Origin: Firmicutes bacterium UBA5493
GTDB taxonomy: Bacteria; Bacillota; Limnochordia; Darwinibacteriales; Darwinibacteriaceae
DNA: 64,000 bases
Reading direction: 5' to 3'
Assembly: GCA_002424045.1 (NCBI GenBank)
Contig: DIPH01000044.1
Coordinates: forward strand, 1-64,000
Each line of letters opens with the position of its first letter. Position 1 is the stretch's first letter. Positions 16,444 through 26,356 of the stretch are shown here, one piece after another. Below the pieces are notes generated by a model. That model worked only from the letters and a program-made list of their open reading frames with translations. It was not told the origin of the DNA and ran no database searches. The position numbers were made by a program, and so were the translations under genes.

Positions 16444-17640
16444 CTAGGCAGGGTCCTTGAGAGTGCTCCACATCTGGATAGTATTTTTTCCTGAGTGTTT
16501 TGCTTTGTACATAGCCTGGTCCGCGAACAATAAGAGTTGTCGCTTATCCCCGGTATCTTGTGGCTTAGCAGAAATCCCCAGAGAAACTGTAATGGGCTGC
16601 GACCATTTCGGATCTTTCAATGAAGCCAGATTGTCCATAATGCGCTCAGCAACACCCCGCGCTCCTTGAGCATCCATCCCCTCCAAAAAGACCACAAACT
16701 CGTCACCGCCATAACGTATCACCTGATCATCGGCCCTAACACTTCGGTGTATCGTCTCCACTAATTTTCTGAGAACCTTGTCGCCCTCCGCATGTCCGTA
16801 AGTGTTGTTAAACACGGCAAAGTTATCGATATCCATAAAGAGCAGCGCAATTTGCTCGTCCGAAGGCTCACTAAGCCAGTTATTCAAGTAACGAAAATTG
16901 TTGGCACCCGTCATCTCATCAATAACCAGTTCTTCTTCTAGTTCTGCCCTGAGGGCTCGCTCTGCACTGACTTCCGCAGCCGCTTTCAACAAACCTGATA
17001 GATTGACCAATAGCATTGAAAAAGCTATGAGGCCCCAGAAACCATAACTTATGACGAAAAATGTAAAGATGATTCCGATGAATCCGCTACTCAGACTACT
17101 AAAGAAACTCATCCTAAGCACAGTTTTCATCTGGGCCCACCAAGAAATACTCCTCCAGATCGCCACAATGTAGCACACCAAACCTATATTGCAGAAAATG
17201 TATACGCCTGTGGCAATGGTTACCGCCACCACAAAGCCTAGTCCCGTCCCCCCAAGGAGATTGGTCAAATATTCAAGACTCAAGGCTGCAAAAAGAGAAG
17301 ACAAGGCAAATTGGGCCGCATTAAACATAGTACGACGCCATGGTTTCTTATTCCGTATACCATCATAAATCCCTAATAGTATGGAGATTGCCATGGCCGG
17401 TGCCGAACCCGTCAAATAAATCATGGGAATGACTGCAGAAGTACCCAAAGAGATATCCGTACGTTCACTTATGCGTACCGAAACACCCTGCAAGTATAAG
17501 CGCAGAGCGGCAAAAACAAGTATGTTTAGCCAGCTTCCCTCACGAATGCCACGATAAAAAATGACCCCCAAAATCACAGTGATGATTGTTATAAAGTACA
17601 TGTTCCTATTCGATCGTTGTTCAACATCCCTGGATAGCAA
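16444..17640 (-). CDS. Membrane diguanylate cyclase, paralog 1 of 3
   Basis: 398 aa from a TTG with GGGGGGTG 5 nt upstream. Residues about 14-220 are an integral-membrane sensor of roughly six helices containing FNAAQFALS; residues about 235-395 are a GGDEF domain. The active site RYGGDEFVVF is intact, and RADD five residues before GGDEF is a product-inhibition I-site. It should make c-di-GMP from two GTP. The three tandem paralogs share domain layout, length and ribosome-site spacing. This copy is last in the operon. Confidence 0.93.
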   Translation of the reverse strand: MLSRDVEQRSNRNMYFITIITVILGVIFYRGIREGSWLNILVFAALRLYLQGVSVRISERTDISLGTSAVIPMIYLTGSAPAMAISILLGIYDGIRNKKPWRRTMFNAAQFALSSLFAALSLEYLTNLLGGTGLGFVVAVTIATGVYIFCNIGLVCYIVAIWRSISWWAQMKTVLRMSFFSSLSSGFIGIIFTFFVISYGFWGLIAFSMLLVNLSGLLKAAAEVSAERALRAELEEELVIDEMTGANNFRYLNNWLSEPSDEQIALLFMDIDNFAVFNNTYGHAEGDKVLRKLVETIHRSVRADDQVIRYGGDEFVVFLEGMDAQGARGVAERIMDNLASLKDPKWSQPITVSLGISAKPQDTGDKRQLLLFADQAMYKAKHSGKNTIQMWSTLKDPA

Positions 17641-17760
17641 GCAAACACCCCCCAGCCCATACTTGCTCTCGATATTGGTATTTTCTTTACGTAATCCCAA
17701 TATCCTCCTCCGATGAGGGGGGTGCTCGTGAAAATAACACTGGCTCTACGTTGGAGGGCC

Positions 17761-18957
17761 CTATGCAGGATCACCCACCGCGCCCCATATCTTGGTCTTG
17801 TTCTTCCCTAATTCTTTTGCCTGGTACATAGCCTGGTCGGCAAACAACAGTAGCTGTCGCTTGTCCACGGTATGTCTGGGCATGGCCGCAATGCCTAAAG
17901 AAACGGTGATGGGCTCGTTCCACTTGGCGTCTTTCACCGAGCCTAGGTTTTCTATAATTCGCTCAGCAACACATATCGCCCCCTCTGCATCCATCCCTTG
18001 CAGGAACACCACAAACTCATCGCCGCCGTAACGTATCACCCGATCATGGGTCCTAATGCTCTTATTAATAGTCTCTACCAATAACTTTAAGACCCTATCT
18101 CCTTCGGCATGACCATAGGTGTTGTTAAAAACGGAAAAGTCGTCGATATCCATAAACAGTATACTGACCTCTTCCCTTGAGGGTTCACTAAGCCAGTTAT
18201 TCAAGTAGCGAAAATTGCAGGCACCTGTCATCTCATCGATGATCAGTTCTTCCTCTAGTTTTCTCCTTTGATCCCGCTCGACACTGACTGCGGCTGCAGA
18301 CTCCAATAGTCCCGACAAGTTAACTAGTAGTATGGAAAAAACGACTAGGCCCCAAAAACCAAAACTCATGACAAAAAAGGTGAAGATAATGCCAATGAAT
18401 CCACTACTCAGACTACTGTAAGAAGCCACTTGGAACACTTCTTTAGTGTGGGCCCACCACGAGACCCCACTCCAGATAGCAGCAACCCGGCACACAAGCC
18501 CTATATTGAAGACAATGTATACTACTGTCCCAACTGAGGCGGCCACAACTAGCCCAAATTCGGTGTGACCAAACAGATCACTCAAACCTTCAAAACTCAA
18601 GGTCATCATGAGGGCCGAAAAAGCAAATTGAGCGGCATTAAACATGGTGCGCCGCCATTCTTTTTTGTACTTCACTCCATCATAAATCCCCAAAAGCACA
18701 GAAATCAGCATGGCCGGTGTTGCTCCGCACAAATAAACCACGGGAAGAACGGCAGACGAACCTAACGAAATGTCAGTGCGTTCGCTTATACTCACCTTGG
18801 CACCAGCCAAATACATCTGCAAAGCAGTGAGAATGAGAATATACGGCCAACATGCCGCACGAAATCCGCTATAGAAAACGACCCCCAAAACCACAGTGAT
18901 GATCGTTACACCATAGATGTTACAGTTGATCCGTTGTTCGTTCTCCTTCGACGGCAA
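17761..18957 (-). CDS. Membrane diguanylate cyclase, paralog 2 of 3
   Basis: 398 aa from a TTG with GAGGGGGTG 5 nt upstream. Same layout as its neighbours: an integral-membrane N-terminal sensor (FNAAQFAFSALMMTLSF, FGFWGLVVFSILLVNLSG), a short coiled segment, then GGDEF with RTHD as I-site and RYGGDEFVVFLQG as active site. The gene start overlaps the end of paralog 3 by 38 nt, so translation is coupled. Differences in the sensor part suggest different inputs. Confidence 0.93.
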   Translation of the reverse strand: MPSKENEQRINCNIYGVTIITVVLGVVFYSGFRAACWPYILILTALQMYLAGAKVSISERTDISLGSSAVLPVVYLCGATPAMLISVLLGIYDGVKYKKEWRRTMFNAAQFAFSALMMTLSFEGLSDLFGHTEFGLVVAASVGTVVYIVFNIGLVCRVAAIWSGVSWWAHTKEVFQVASYSSLSSGFIGIIFTFFVMSFGFWGLVVFSILLVNLSGLLESAAAVSVERDQRRKLEEELIIDEMTGACNFRYLNNWLSEPSREEVSILFMDIDDFSVFNNTYGHAEGDRVLKLLVETINKSIRTHDRVIRYGGDEFVVFLQGMDAEGAICVAERIIENLGSVKDAKWNEPITVSLGIAAMPRHTVDKRQLLLFADQAMYQAKELGKNKTKIWGAVGDPA

Positions 18958-20146
18958 GTTCGCACCCCCTCGGACTCCACATCTGCATGGTATTCTTTCC
19001 GGATTCTTTGGCCCAGTACATAGCCTGGTCGGCGAACAGCAGAAGCTGCCGCTTATCTTCAGTATGTTGGGGCATTACTGCAATTCCCCAAGAAACAGTA
19101 ATGGGCTCGGCCCACTTGGGATTTCTCAGCAAGGCCAGATTGTCCATGATTTGCTTTCCTACACGCTTCGCGCCTTCGGCGTTCATCCCTTTCAAAAGGA
19201 CCACAAACTCGTCCCCACCATACCGAATTACTCGATCATCATCCCTGACACTCTGATTGATTATCCCCACTAGTTGCCTTAGGACCTCATCCCCGTGGGC
19301 ATGACCATAGGTATTGTTGAAAGCGGCAAAGTTATCAATATCCATAAAAATCAAAGCTATGGTTTCTTTTGCGGGATTACTCAGCCAGTTATTCAAGTAA
19401 CGGAAATTATAAGCCCCAGTCATCTCATCAATAACAAGTTGTCGTTCTAGTTTTTCCCTCTGGCTCCGCTCAGTGCTGACCGCGGCCGCTGCCTTCAATA
19501 GTGCCGACAAATTGATCACAAGGGCCGAAAATGCTATCAAACCCCAAAAACCATAGCTCATGACAAATAAAGTAAAGAGAATTCCGATAAATCCACTACT
19601 TACATGGCTATAAAAGCCCGGTCCAACCATTGCTTTAATTTCGGTCCACCAAGAGGTCCCCCTCCAGACGGAAGCAATATGGCATATCAAGCCTATGTTG
19701 CAGAAGATGTAGACAGCCGTGGCCCCCGAAAAAGCCAGAACCACGCCGACCCCTGTCCCTCCAAACAGAACACTGAGATATTCTAGGCTGAGAGATGCCA
19801 ATAGGGTAGACAGGGCGAACTGGGAGGAGTTAAACAGCGTACGATACCATGATTTTCTAGACTTTAGTCCATCATAAAGCCCCTTAAAGGCCACAATTAG
19901 AACTGCGGGTGTTGCGCCGCACAGGTAAATCATGGGGAGGACTATGGTCATTCCCAAGGAGATTTTGCTACGCTCGTTTACGCTCACCATGCTCTCCTGG
20001 AGGAACACTTGCAGGGCGGTAAAGAACAACACAACGAGCCAGTTTACTTGGGACAATCCGCTATAAAAGACGGTAGCTAAAAGGACTGTAATTAGGGTTA
20101 CAACGTATATATTGTACTGCATTCGCCTCTTTGTGTCGCCTTGCAC
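18920..20146 (-). CDS. Membrane diguanylate cyclase, paralog 3 of 3
   Basis: 408 aa from a GTG with GGGGGTG 5 nt upstream. N-terminal multi-helix membrane sensor (residues about 12-220, FNSSQFALSTLLASLSLEYL), then a GGDEF domain with RDDD as I-site and an intact RYGGDEFVVLLKG. First gene of the three-gene set. Its last codons extend into paralog 2, giving a slightly longer C-terminus than the others. All three look active, so this is not decay of spare copies. Confidence 0.93.
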   Translation of the reverse strand: MQGDTKRRMQYNIYVVTLITVLLATVFYSGLSQVNWLVVLFFTALQVFLQESMVSVNERSKISLGMTIVLPMIYLCGATPAVLIVAFKGLYDGLKSRKSWYRTLFNSSQFALSTLLASLSLEYLSVLFGGTGVGVVLAFSGATAVYIFCNIGLICHIASVWRGTSWWTEIKAMVGPGFYSHVSSGFIGILFTLFVMSYGFWGLIAFSALVINLSALLKAAAAVSTERSQREKLERQLVIDEMTGAYNFRYLNNWLSNPAKETIALIFMDIDNFAAFNNTYGHAHGDEVLRQLVGIINQSVRDDDRVIRYGGDEFVVLLKGMNAEGAKRVGKQIMDNLALLRNPKWAEPITVSWGIAVMPQHTEDKRQLLLFADQAMYWAKESGKNTMQMWSPRGCELAVEGERTTDQL

Positions 20147-20211
20147 AAAAACACCCCCACCCCATGGTTGCCTTAACAAGCATTTCTCTACACAACCCCC
20201 AAGTCCTGTAT

Positions 20212-20787
20212 TCAGGACATGAATTGCTGGATCAAGGAGAGTACCTGGTCCCGCCCCTGCCTAGTTTCGGCGGAAAACAGCAAGGGTTCGGTCCCGAGGG
20301 TGTCGCGAACGACCTTAGCATGCTGCCCATACTTACCCCGGCTAATTTTGTCAATTTTTGTGGCAATCAGAACATGGGGCATGTCCATTTCTCGAAGCCA
20401 CGAATTCATGATCTTGTCGTCTTCCGTTGGCTTATGCCTCACATCAACAAGGTGAAGCACTCCAATCAGGTTGGAGCGGCCCTTGAGATAACTCTCAATC
20501 ATGGGCCCCCACTTTTTGCGAACCCCTTCTGGAACCTTAGCAAAGCCATAGCCAGGCAAGTCTACCAAGCAAAGGGTATCTACTCGATAAAAATTAATCG
20601 TCTGGGTCCGTCCCGGCTGATTGGATGTACGGGCAAACTTCTTACGCCCAACAAGCGCGTTGATGAGTGACGACTTCCCCACATTCGAACGACCCACAAG
20701 GGCAATTTCCTTAAGGTCATGGACAGGATAGCCCTTGGGGTTTACCGCACTGGTAAGAAACTCTGCTTTGTGCAAGTTAAACTCCAT
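20212..20787 (-). CDS. ysxC: Ribosome-biogenesis GTPase EngB/YsxC
   Basis: 191-aa GTPase that helps assemble the large ribosomal subunit. G1 GRSNVGKSSLINAL, G3 DLPGYG and G4 TKIDK are all present, with the family start MEFNLHKAEFLTSA. I start at the ATG at 20787; the frame remains open into lon but that part is not YsxC-like. It lies 1 nt after lon, the usual lon-ysxC pair. Confidence 0.95.
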   Translation of the reverse strand: MEFNLHKAEFLTSAVNPKGYPVHDLKEIALVGRSNVGKSSLINALVGRKKFARTSNQPGRTQTINFYRVDTLCLVDLPGYGFAKVPEGVRKKWGPMIESYLKGRSNLIGVLHLVDVRHKPTEDDKIMNSWLREMDMPHVLIATKIDKISRGKYGQHAKVVRDTLGTEPLLFSAETRQGRDQVLSLIQQFMS

Positions 20788-20788
20788 T

Positions 20789-23200
20789 CTACTGCTCTCC
20801 CATCCACGACTCATCGTTAACAACTGGCGGCGTTTCCGGGACCATAAATGCCACAGAATTCTCGTCAACCGCTTCAGGGTAGAGAGCACGGGCCAAAACC
20901 TCATCCATGTGTTCTACCAAGGTGATCTGGAGTTTTCCTAAGACACTGGCAGGTATGTCTTCTAAATCCTTCTCATTTTCCGTCGGTAGCAGGACATGAG
21001 TGATCCCTGCCCGATGGGCTGCCAAGAGCTTCTCCTTCACTCCACCAATGGGCAGTATTCGACCGCGAAGTGTAATCTCTCCGGTCATAGAAAGCTCATG
21101 GCGAACCGGGCGATTGGTCAAGGCGCTCGCTAGGGCTGTGGCAATGGTAATACCCGCCGAAGGTCCATCCTTAGGAATAGCGCCTTCGGGGATGTGCATG
21201 TGAATGTCGCAGGATTCGTGGAACTTAGGATCGATACCCAGTTCAACAGCCCTAGAGCGAAGATAACTTAAGGCAGCCTGCGCGGATTCTTGCATGACTT
21301 CCCCCAGTTTTCCAGTCAGGGTCAGCTTCCCTTTACCATCTACTACTGTCACTTCAATTGTAAGGGTTTCCCCTCCTACTTGCGTAAAGGCTAGACCTGT
21401 AGCCACGCCAACCTTATCCTCTTCATTGACCGCACTGTGATGGTAGCGAGGAACTCCCAAGTACTTGTGCAAATTACTAACGCTGATACGGGCGCTTGTG
21501 ATCTGGCCCTTGACAATCTCTGTGGCCACCTTACGGCACACGGTGCCCAGACGCCGTTCGAGGGTGCGCACCCCCGCTTCTTTCGTGTATTCATTGACAA
21601 TCTTGTAAATGCTATTGTCTGATATCTGAATCTGATCTTTTCGGAGCCCGTTGCTCTCAAGTTGTTTGGGCCATAGATGCCGCTTGGCAATTTCAAATTT
21701 CTCATATTCTGTATAACCAGGAATCTCGATTACTTCCATACGATCTCTAAGAGCTGGCGGAATGGAGTGCAAGACATTAGCCGTAGTGATAAAGAACACC
21801 TCTGATAGGTCAAAGGGAACCTCTAGGTAATGATCGCCAAAGCGATGATTCTGCTCAGGATCAAGTACCTCCAAGAGGGCTGACGCTGGATCTCCCCTAA
21901 AGTCTGAGGCTAGTTTATCCACTTCATCCAGGACAATGACGGGATTGCGACTCGCCACGGTCTTCATGGTCTGGATAATACGGCCGGGCATGGACCCAAT
22001 ATAGGTACGGCGATGCCCGCGAATTTCGGCCTCATCGCGCACACCGCCAAGTGAAAGGCGGGAGAAATTGCGGTTCAAGGCCGACCCTACAGATTGCGCC
22101 AGCGAAGTCTTGCCAACTCCAGGAGGACCCACCAAGCACAAAATTGGCCCCTTCGACGATTTCGTCAATTGTCGAACAGCCAAAAACTCCAAGATTCGCT
22201 CCTTCACTTTGTCCAAACCATAGTGGTCACGATCCAGGAGTTCTTCTGCCAAATTGAGATCCAGACGGTCTTTTGTCCGTTTGGACCACGGCAGAGAAAG
22301 CATCCAATCGATGTAATTGCGAACGACTGTGGCTTCAGCTGCCATGGGAGCCATGCGCTCTAGACGATGAATTTCATGAAGAACCTTGGCCTTGGCTTCT
22401 TTCGGAAGCTTGCCCCTCTCGAGCTTGTCTTTGAGCTCCTCAATCTCAGTACCGCCCTTTTCATCTCGTTCTCCCAACTCCACCTGAATAGCTTTGATTT
22501 GTTCGCGGAGATAGTACTCCCGCTGTGCCTTTTCCATTTGTTTGCGCACACGCTGCTGAATGTTTTTTTCAAGTCCTAGAATCTCTCCCTCGCGATAAAG
22601 CAAGCCCAAGATGGCCTCAAGGCGTTTGTCTACCGGAAATATCTCTAGGAGTTTTTGCTTTTCCTTAAAAGCTACCGTTAACTGACTGGCGATGGTATCA
22701 GCGAAACGATGCACATCCTCAATACTGCTCACCGACATCAGTACTTCTGCTGGGATCTTCTTACTGAGGCGCACATACTTCTCAAACTCATCGCGCGTGG
22801 TTCGCACTAATGCCTCCCGCTCATAACTGTTCATTTCTCCGTATGTCTCAGGAACTGCTGTTACAAAGGCCTCATAATAGCCATCAGCATCATCAATATG
22901 TTCTAAGGTAACTCTCGAGAGCCCCTCAACTAAAACTCGGATCTGGCCTTCCGGCACTTTGAGAAGCTGTTTGATCTCACACAAAGTACCGACGCCATAA
23001 ATATCTTCAGGCTGCGGATCTTCCACGGCCAGTTGATGCTGTGCTGCCAAGACAATACGCCCGTCCCTGAGCATGCTTTGCTCGACGGCTTCGATGGAGC
23101 GCTCACGCCCCACCTCAAGTGGTGTCACCATATGGGGAAACACCAGCGTTCCACGGAGAGGTAGCAACGGAAGAGACTTTGACATTATTGGTTGTACCAT
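20789..23200 (-). CDS. lon: ATP-dependent protease Lon (LonA)
   Basis: 803 aa: N-terminal substrate-binding domain (LPLLPLRGTLVFPHMVTPL), AAA+ core with GPPGVGKTSLAQS and VIVLDEVDKL, and a protease domain with the Ser-Lys dyad in PKDGPSAGITIA and GGVKEKLLAAHRAG. ATG start at 23200 with GGAGGT 6 nt upstream. Cytoplasmic quality-control protease. It lies between lonB and ysxC, and has its own weak promoter. Confidence 0.97.
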   Translation of the reverse strand: MVQPIMSKSLPLLPLRGTLVFPHMVTPLEVGRERSIEAVEQSMLRDGRIVLAAQHQLAVEDPQPEDIYGVGTLCEIKQLLKVPEGQIRVLVEGLSRVTLEHIDDADGYYEAFVTAVPETYGEMNSYEREALVRTTRDEFEKYVRLSKKIPAEVLMSVSSIEDVHRFADTIASQLTVAFKEKQKLLEIFPVDKRLEAILGLLYREGEILGLEKNIQQRVRKQMEKAQREYYLREQIKAIQVELGERDEKGGTEIEELKDKLERGKLPKEAKAKVLHEIHRLERMAPMAAEATVVRNYIDWMLSLPWSKRTKDRLDLNLAEELLDRDHYGLDKVKERILEFLAVRQLTKSSKGPILCLVGPPGVGKTSLAQSVGSALNRNFSRLSLGGVRDEAEIRGHRRTYIGSMPGRIIQTMKTVASRNPVIVLDEVDKLASDFRGDPASALLEVLDPEQNHRFGDHYLEVPFDLSEVFFITTANVLHSIPPALRDRMEVIEIPGYTEYEKFEIAKRHLWPKQLESNGLRKDQIQISDNSIYKIVNEYTKEAGVRTLERRLGTVCRKVATEIVKGQITSARISVSNLHKYLGVPRYHHSAVNEEDKVGVATGLAFTQVGGETLTIEVTVVDGKGKLTLTGKLGEVMQESAQAALSYLRSRAVELGIDPKFHESCDIHMHIPEGAIPKDGPSAGITIATALASALTNRPVRHELSMTGEITLRGRILPIGGVKEKLLAAHRAGITHVLLPTENEKDLEDIPASVLGKLQITLVEHMDEVLARALYPEAVDENSVAFMVPETPPVVNDESWMGEQ

Positions 23201-23231
23201 TTCTACACCTCCAGATTCGTGATGTACATTC

Positions 23232-23240
23232 ATTGTATCA
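23232..23240 (-). promoter_or_regulatory. Possible extended -10 promoter of lon
   Basis: On the minus strand TGATACAAT gives a TACAAT -10 box with the TGn extension; the -35 region is poor (TTCCCT at 17 nt). It lies about 30 nt before the lon ATG. Confidence 0.4.
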
Positions 23241-23252
23241 TAGTTTGGAAAA

Positions 23253-24956
23253 TCAGGGAATTATCCCTGGAGAGATTTTAGGAGATGCTCCCAATAAGTC
23301 ACTATGAGTACGCGGTGCCATTGGTGTAGCAGTTTGCTCTTCAGCGGAATGCAAGAGTACATGTTCAACAACTTCCGAGATTCTCTTGACGGGCACAACG
23401 TCTATCCCATTTGAGGTTTCAAAGATTTCCTGCCAGTTATCGGCAGGAATGAGAACTTTTGTAATACCTGACTCAGCCGCGGCCCGAACCTTAGGAACTA
23501 CACCACCAACAGGCTTTACCAAACCATGAATCGTAACTTCACCAGTCATGGCCACCTGATTTGTGACTGGACGATTGGTTAGGGCCGACGCCACCGCAGT
23601 GACCATGCTGACCCCTGCAGAAGGACCGTCAACGGGGATCCCCCCGGGAAAGTTGATGTGAATATCATAATCCTGGGGCCGAAGTGCCATACAGGATTTC
23701 AAAACGGTTAGCACGTTATCCACTGAACAGCGCGCTTGCGATCGGCGGCGCATTGTGCGGCCTTGCCTTCCAAATTCTTCTTCTTCCATTACGCCTGTAA
23801 CCTGCATGCGACCTTGATTCGGTCCAATGAAAATGGCAGTAGCTTCCACTTCGATAACGGTGCCAACGTTAGGTCCATACATGGCCAGACCATTGACCAC
23901 GCCTACCGTAGGTTCTTGCCGGACTTGACTTTGTGGTCTCGGCGTATACTGACCGCAGTTGAGGACCCATTCAATATCACCCTTTTCAATTGACTTGCGA
24001 CCCTCCGCCGTAACAACACCTGCTGCGATTTGTACTATGTTCACCGCGTCCCGGCCGTTGCTGGCAAAACGCTTGATTTCTCCAAGGGCATCCAAACTCA
24101 TGGGGTAATTGATCTTAACTGTAGCATTAGAAGCAATAACACCGATTTCTTCGGGATTCAAGTTCCTGAAAAACACCTCTAGACAACGGGAACGAAGAGC
24201 TGGAGGAAGCTCAGAGGCCACCCTGGTGGTGGCACCGATCAGCCTAAAATCTGCCGGCAAACCATGTTCAAAGATTTCACGGATATGTGCGGGAATGTTG
24301 GGATCTTCTGAGGAATAGTAGGCGCTATCTAAGAATACTTTGCGATCCTCTAATACCTTCAGCAATTTGTTGAGCTGCGTGGGATGGAGCTCCCCGATTT
24401 CGTCAATAAAAAGCACACCGCCGTGGGCTTTAGTCACTGCGCCGGGCTTGGGCTGAGGAATTCCTGCTACTCCCAGGGGACCCGCTCCTTGGTAAATGGG
24501 ATCGTGAACTGATCCCATGAGCGGATCAGCAATGCCGCGCTCATCAAAGCGTGCTGTTGTGGCATCTATCTCTACAAAGACAGCGTCTTTCCTAAAGGGG
24601 GACAAGGGGTTTGCCTTGGCTTCTTCTAAAACAACCCGGGCCGCAGCAGTCTTGCCTACTCCCGGAGGTCCGTAGACGATCACATGTTGAGGATTTGGTC
24701 CACACAGAGCTGCCCGCAGTGCCTTAAGTCCATCATCTTGCCCAACGATCTCATGGAAGTCCCTAGGCCGGGTCACTTCCGACAGAGGTTCGGTAAGGGA
24801 GATGCTCTTGAGACGATTTAGTTTATCCATTTCCTTTTTGGATTCCCGGTCCACAGCGGACTTATTTCCCTGCTGCTGCCGGAGGAGATTCCAAAAGTAA
24901 AGACCAATGACAATAGCAAAAAACAGATTGATCAATCCGAGAATTCCCATTATCAT
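23253..24956 (-). CDS. lonB: LonB-type membrane-associated ATP-dependent protease
   Basis: 567 aa with one N-terminal membrane helix (residues about 3-22), an AAA+ module (GPPGVGKTAAA, GGVLFIDEIGEL) and a Lon protease domain with Ser in PVDGPSAGVSM and Lys in GGVVPKVRAAAESG. It lacks the N-terminal domain of LonA. In Bacillus subtilis LonB is a forespore protease; that role here is inference from family. ATG start at 24956 with AGGAG 5 nt upstream. Located between clpX and lon as in many spore-formers. Confidence 0.93.
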   Translation of the reverse strand: MIMGILGLINLFFAIVIGLYFWNLLRQQQGNKSAVDRESKKEMDKLNRLKSISLTEPLSEVTRPRDFHEIVGQDDGLKALRAALCGPNPQHVIVYGPPGVGKTAAARVVLEEAKANPLSPFRKDAVFVEIDATTARFDERGIADPLMGSVHDPIYQGAGPLGVAGIPQPKPGAVTKAHGGVLFIDEIGELHPTQLNKLLKVLEDRKVFLDSAYYSSEDPNIPAHIREIFEHGLPADFRLIGATTRVASELPPALRSRCLEVFFRNLNPEEIGVIASNATVKINYPMSLDALGEIKRFASNGRDAVNIVQIAAGVVTAEGRKSIEKGDIEWVLNCGQYTPRPQSQVRQEPTVGVVNGLAMYGPNVGTVIEVEATAIFIGPNQGRMQVTGVMEEEEFGRQGRTMRRRSQARCSVDNVLTVLKSCMALRPQDYDIHINFPGGIPVDGPSAGVSMVTAVASALTNRPVTNQVAMTGEVTIHGLVKPVGGVVPKVRAAAESGITKVLIPADNWQEIFETSNGIDVVPVKRISEVVEHVLLHSAEEQTATPMAPRTHSDLLGASPKISPGIIP

Positions 24957-25000
24957 TATCACTCCTCTCCGAGACTTACACCTTATTATGCCCGGGGGAT

Positions 25001-25037
25001 AGAAAAAGGATAAGTCGGAGATTCCCACTTATCCTTT
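25001..25037 (-). terminator. Terminator between clpX and lonB
   Basis: An 11-bp perfect stem (25005-25015 with 25027-25037, 11-nt loop) followed on the minus strand by a T-rich run. It separates tig-clpP-clpX from lonB. Confidence 0.75.
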
Positions 25038-25062
25038 GGTAAAATCTTAGATATTGAATGTT

Positions 25063-26325
25063 TTAGGCGCTTTCTTCTTTGCCTTTACCCTTCGTCTTGC
25101 TGCGTACAATCAAGGGCTGTTCCTCTTTTTCCACCGATGCTCTGGTGATCACACACTTAGAAACATGTTCTTCCGACGGGACATTGTACATCACATCAAG
25201 CATGATTCCCTCAACAACACTGCGTAGACCTCTGGCACCAGTTTTTTGTTCTAAAGCCTTAGCCGCAATCAAGCGCAGAGCATCAGGCTCAAACTCTAAA
25301 ACCACACCATCCATGTTCAAGAGCTTTTGAAACTGTTTGACCAGAGCGTTTTTTGGCTCCGTGAGAATCTGCACCAAAGCCTCTTCGTCCAAGGCGTCGA
25401 GGGTGCACACCACCGGTACGCGGCCGATGAATTCGGGTATTAAACCATAGCGCAACAGATCCTCCGGCATATTTTGACGCAGAATATCACCAATCTTCTT
25501 TTCTTCACGGGTCAGAACCTCGGCCCCGAAGCCGATGGTCTTATGCCCGATTCTGCGTTCAATGATCTTCTCTAGCCCATCAAAGGCACCGCCGCAGATG
25601 AACAAGATGTTAGTCGTGTCTATCTGAATGAATTCTTGATGGGGATGCTTGCGTCCACCTTGAGGCGGGACACTTGCCACCGTTCCTTCGAGAATCTTCA
25701 GAAGAGCTTGTTGTACCCCTTCGCCAGATACATCCCGGGTAATGGACGGATTCTCAGACTTGCGGGCAATTTTGTCGATTTCATCCACATAAATGATGCC
25801 CAGCTCAGCCCTTTCCACATCATAGTCGGCTGCCTGAATCAATTTGAGCAGAATGTTTTCCACATCTTCTCCCACATAACCCGCTTCAGTCAGACTTGTA
25901 GCATCGGCAATGGCAAAAGGCACATTGAGAATCCTTGCCAAAGTCTGGGCTAAAAACGTCTTTCCGCTTCCGGTGGGTCCTAGCATGAGAATGTTGCTTT
26001 TTTGCAGCTCAACGTCATCGGACTTCTCATTGCTGTTAATGCGTTTGTAGTGGTTGTAAACAGCCACAGACAACGCTTTTTTGGCCTCATCTTGACCAAT
26101 CACATATTCATCTAAAGCTTCCCTGATCTCTCTAGGCTTGGGAATGCTATCTAATTCAATGTCATGTTCTTCGGTGAACTCTTCCTCGATGATCTCGTTA
26201 CAGAGTTCTATACATTCGTCACATATATAGACCCCTGGTCCGGCGATGAGCTTTTTAACTTGCTCCTGCATTTTCCCGCAAAAAGAACATTTTAACTGTC
26301 CTTTTTCATCGCCAAATTTGAACAT
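25063..26325 (-). CDS. clpX: ATP-dependent Clp protease ATP-binding subunit ClpX
   Basis: 420 aa. N-terminal C4 zinc finger (CSFCGKMQ and CDECIELC), AAA+ core with LGPTGSGKTFLAQTL, pore loop GYVGEDVEN and Walker B IIYVDEIDK, and a C-terminal domain ending in a basic tail. Unfoldase that feeds ClpP, including tmRNA-tagged proteins made with SmpB/ssrA elsewhere in this window. Follows clpP by 31 nt. Confidence 0.97.
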   Translation of the reverse strand: MFKFGDEKGQLKCSFCGKMQEQVKKLIAGPGVYICDECIELCNEIIEEEFTEEHDIELDSIPKPREIREALDEYVIGQDEAKKALSVAVYNHYKRINSNEKSDDVELQKSNILMLGPTGSGKTFLAQTLARILNVPFAIADATSLTEAGYVGEDVENILLKLIQAADYDVERAELGIIYVDEIDKIARKSENPSITRDVSGEGVQQALLKILEGTVASVPPQGGRKHPHQEFIQIDTTNILFICGGAFDGLEKIIERRIGHKTIGFGAEVLTREEKKIGDILRQNMPEDLLRYGLIPEFIGRVPVVCTLDALDEEALVQILTEPKNALVKQFQKLLNMDGVVLEFEPDALRLIAAKALEQKTGARGLRSVVEGIMLDVMYNVPSEEHVSKCVITRASVEKEEQPLIVRSKTKGKGKEESA

Positions 26326-26356
26326 CTAATCACCCCACCTCACTCATCACTTACTG

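Noticed and set aside
20196..20222. GTCCTG/CAGGAC hairpin at the end of ysxC
   Set aside because: No T-run follows on the minus strand, so it is not a convincing terminator; the diguanylate cyclase genes may be co-transcribed.
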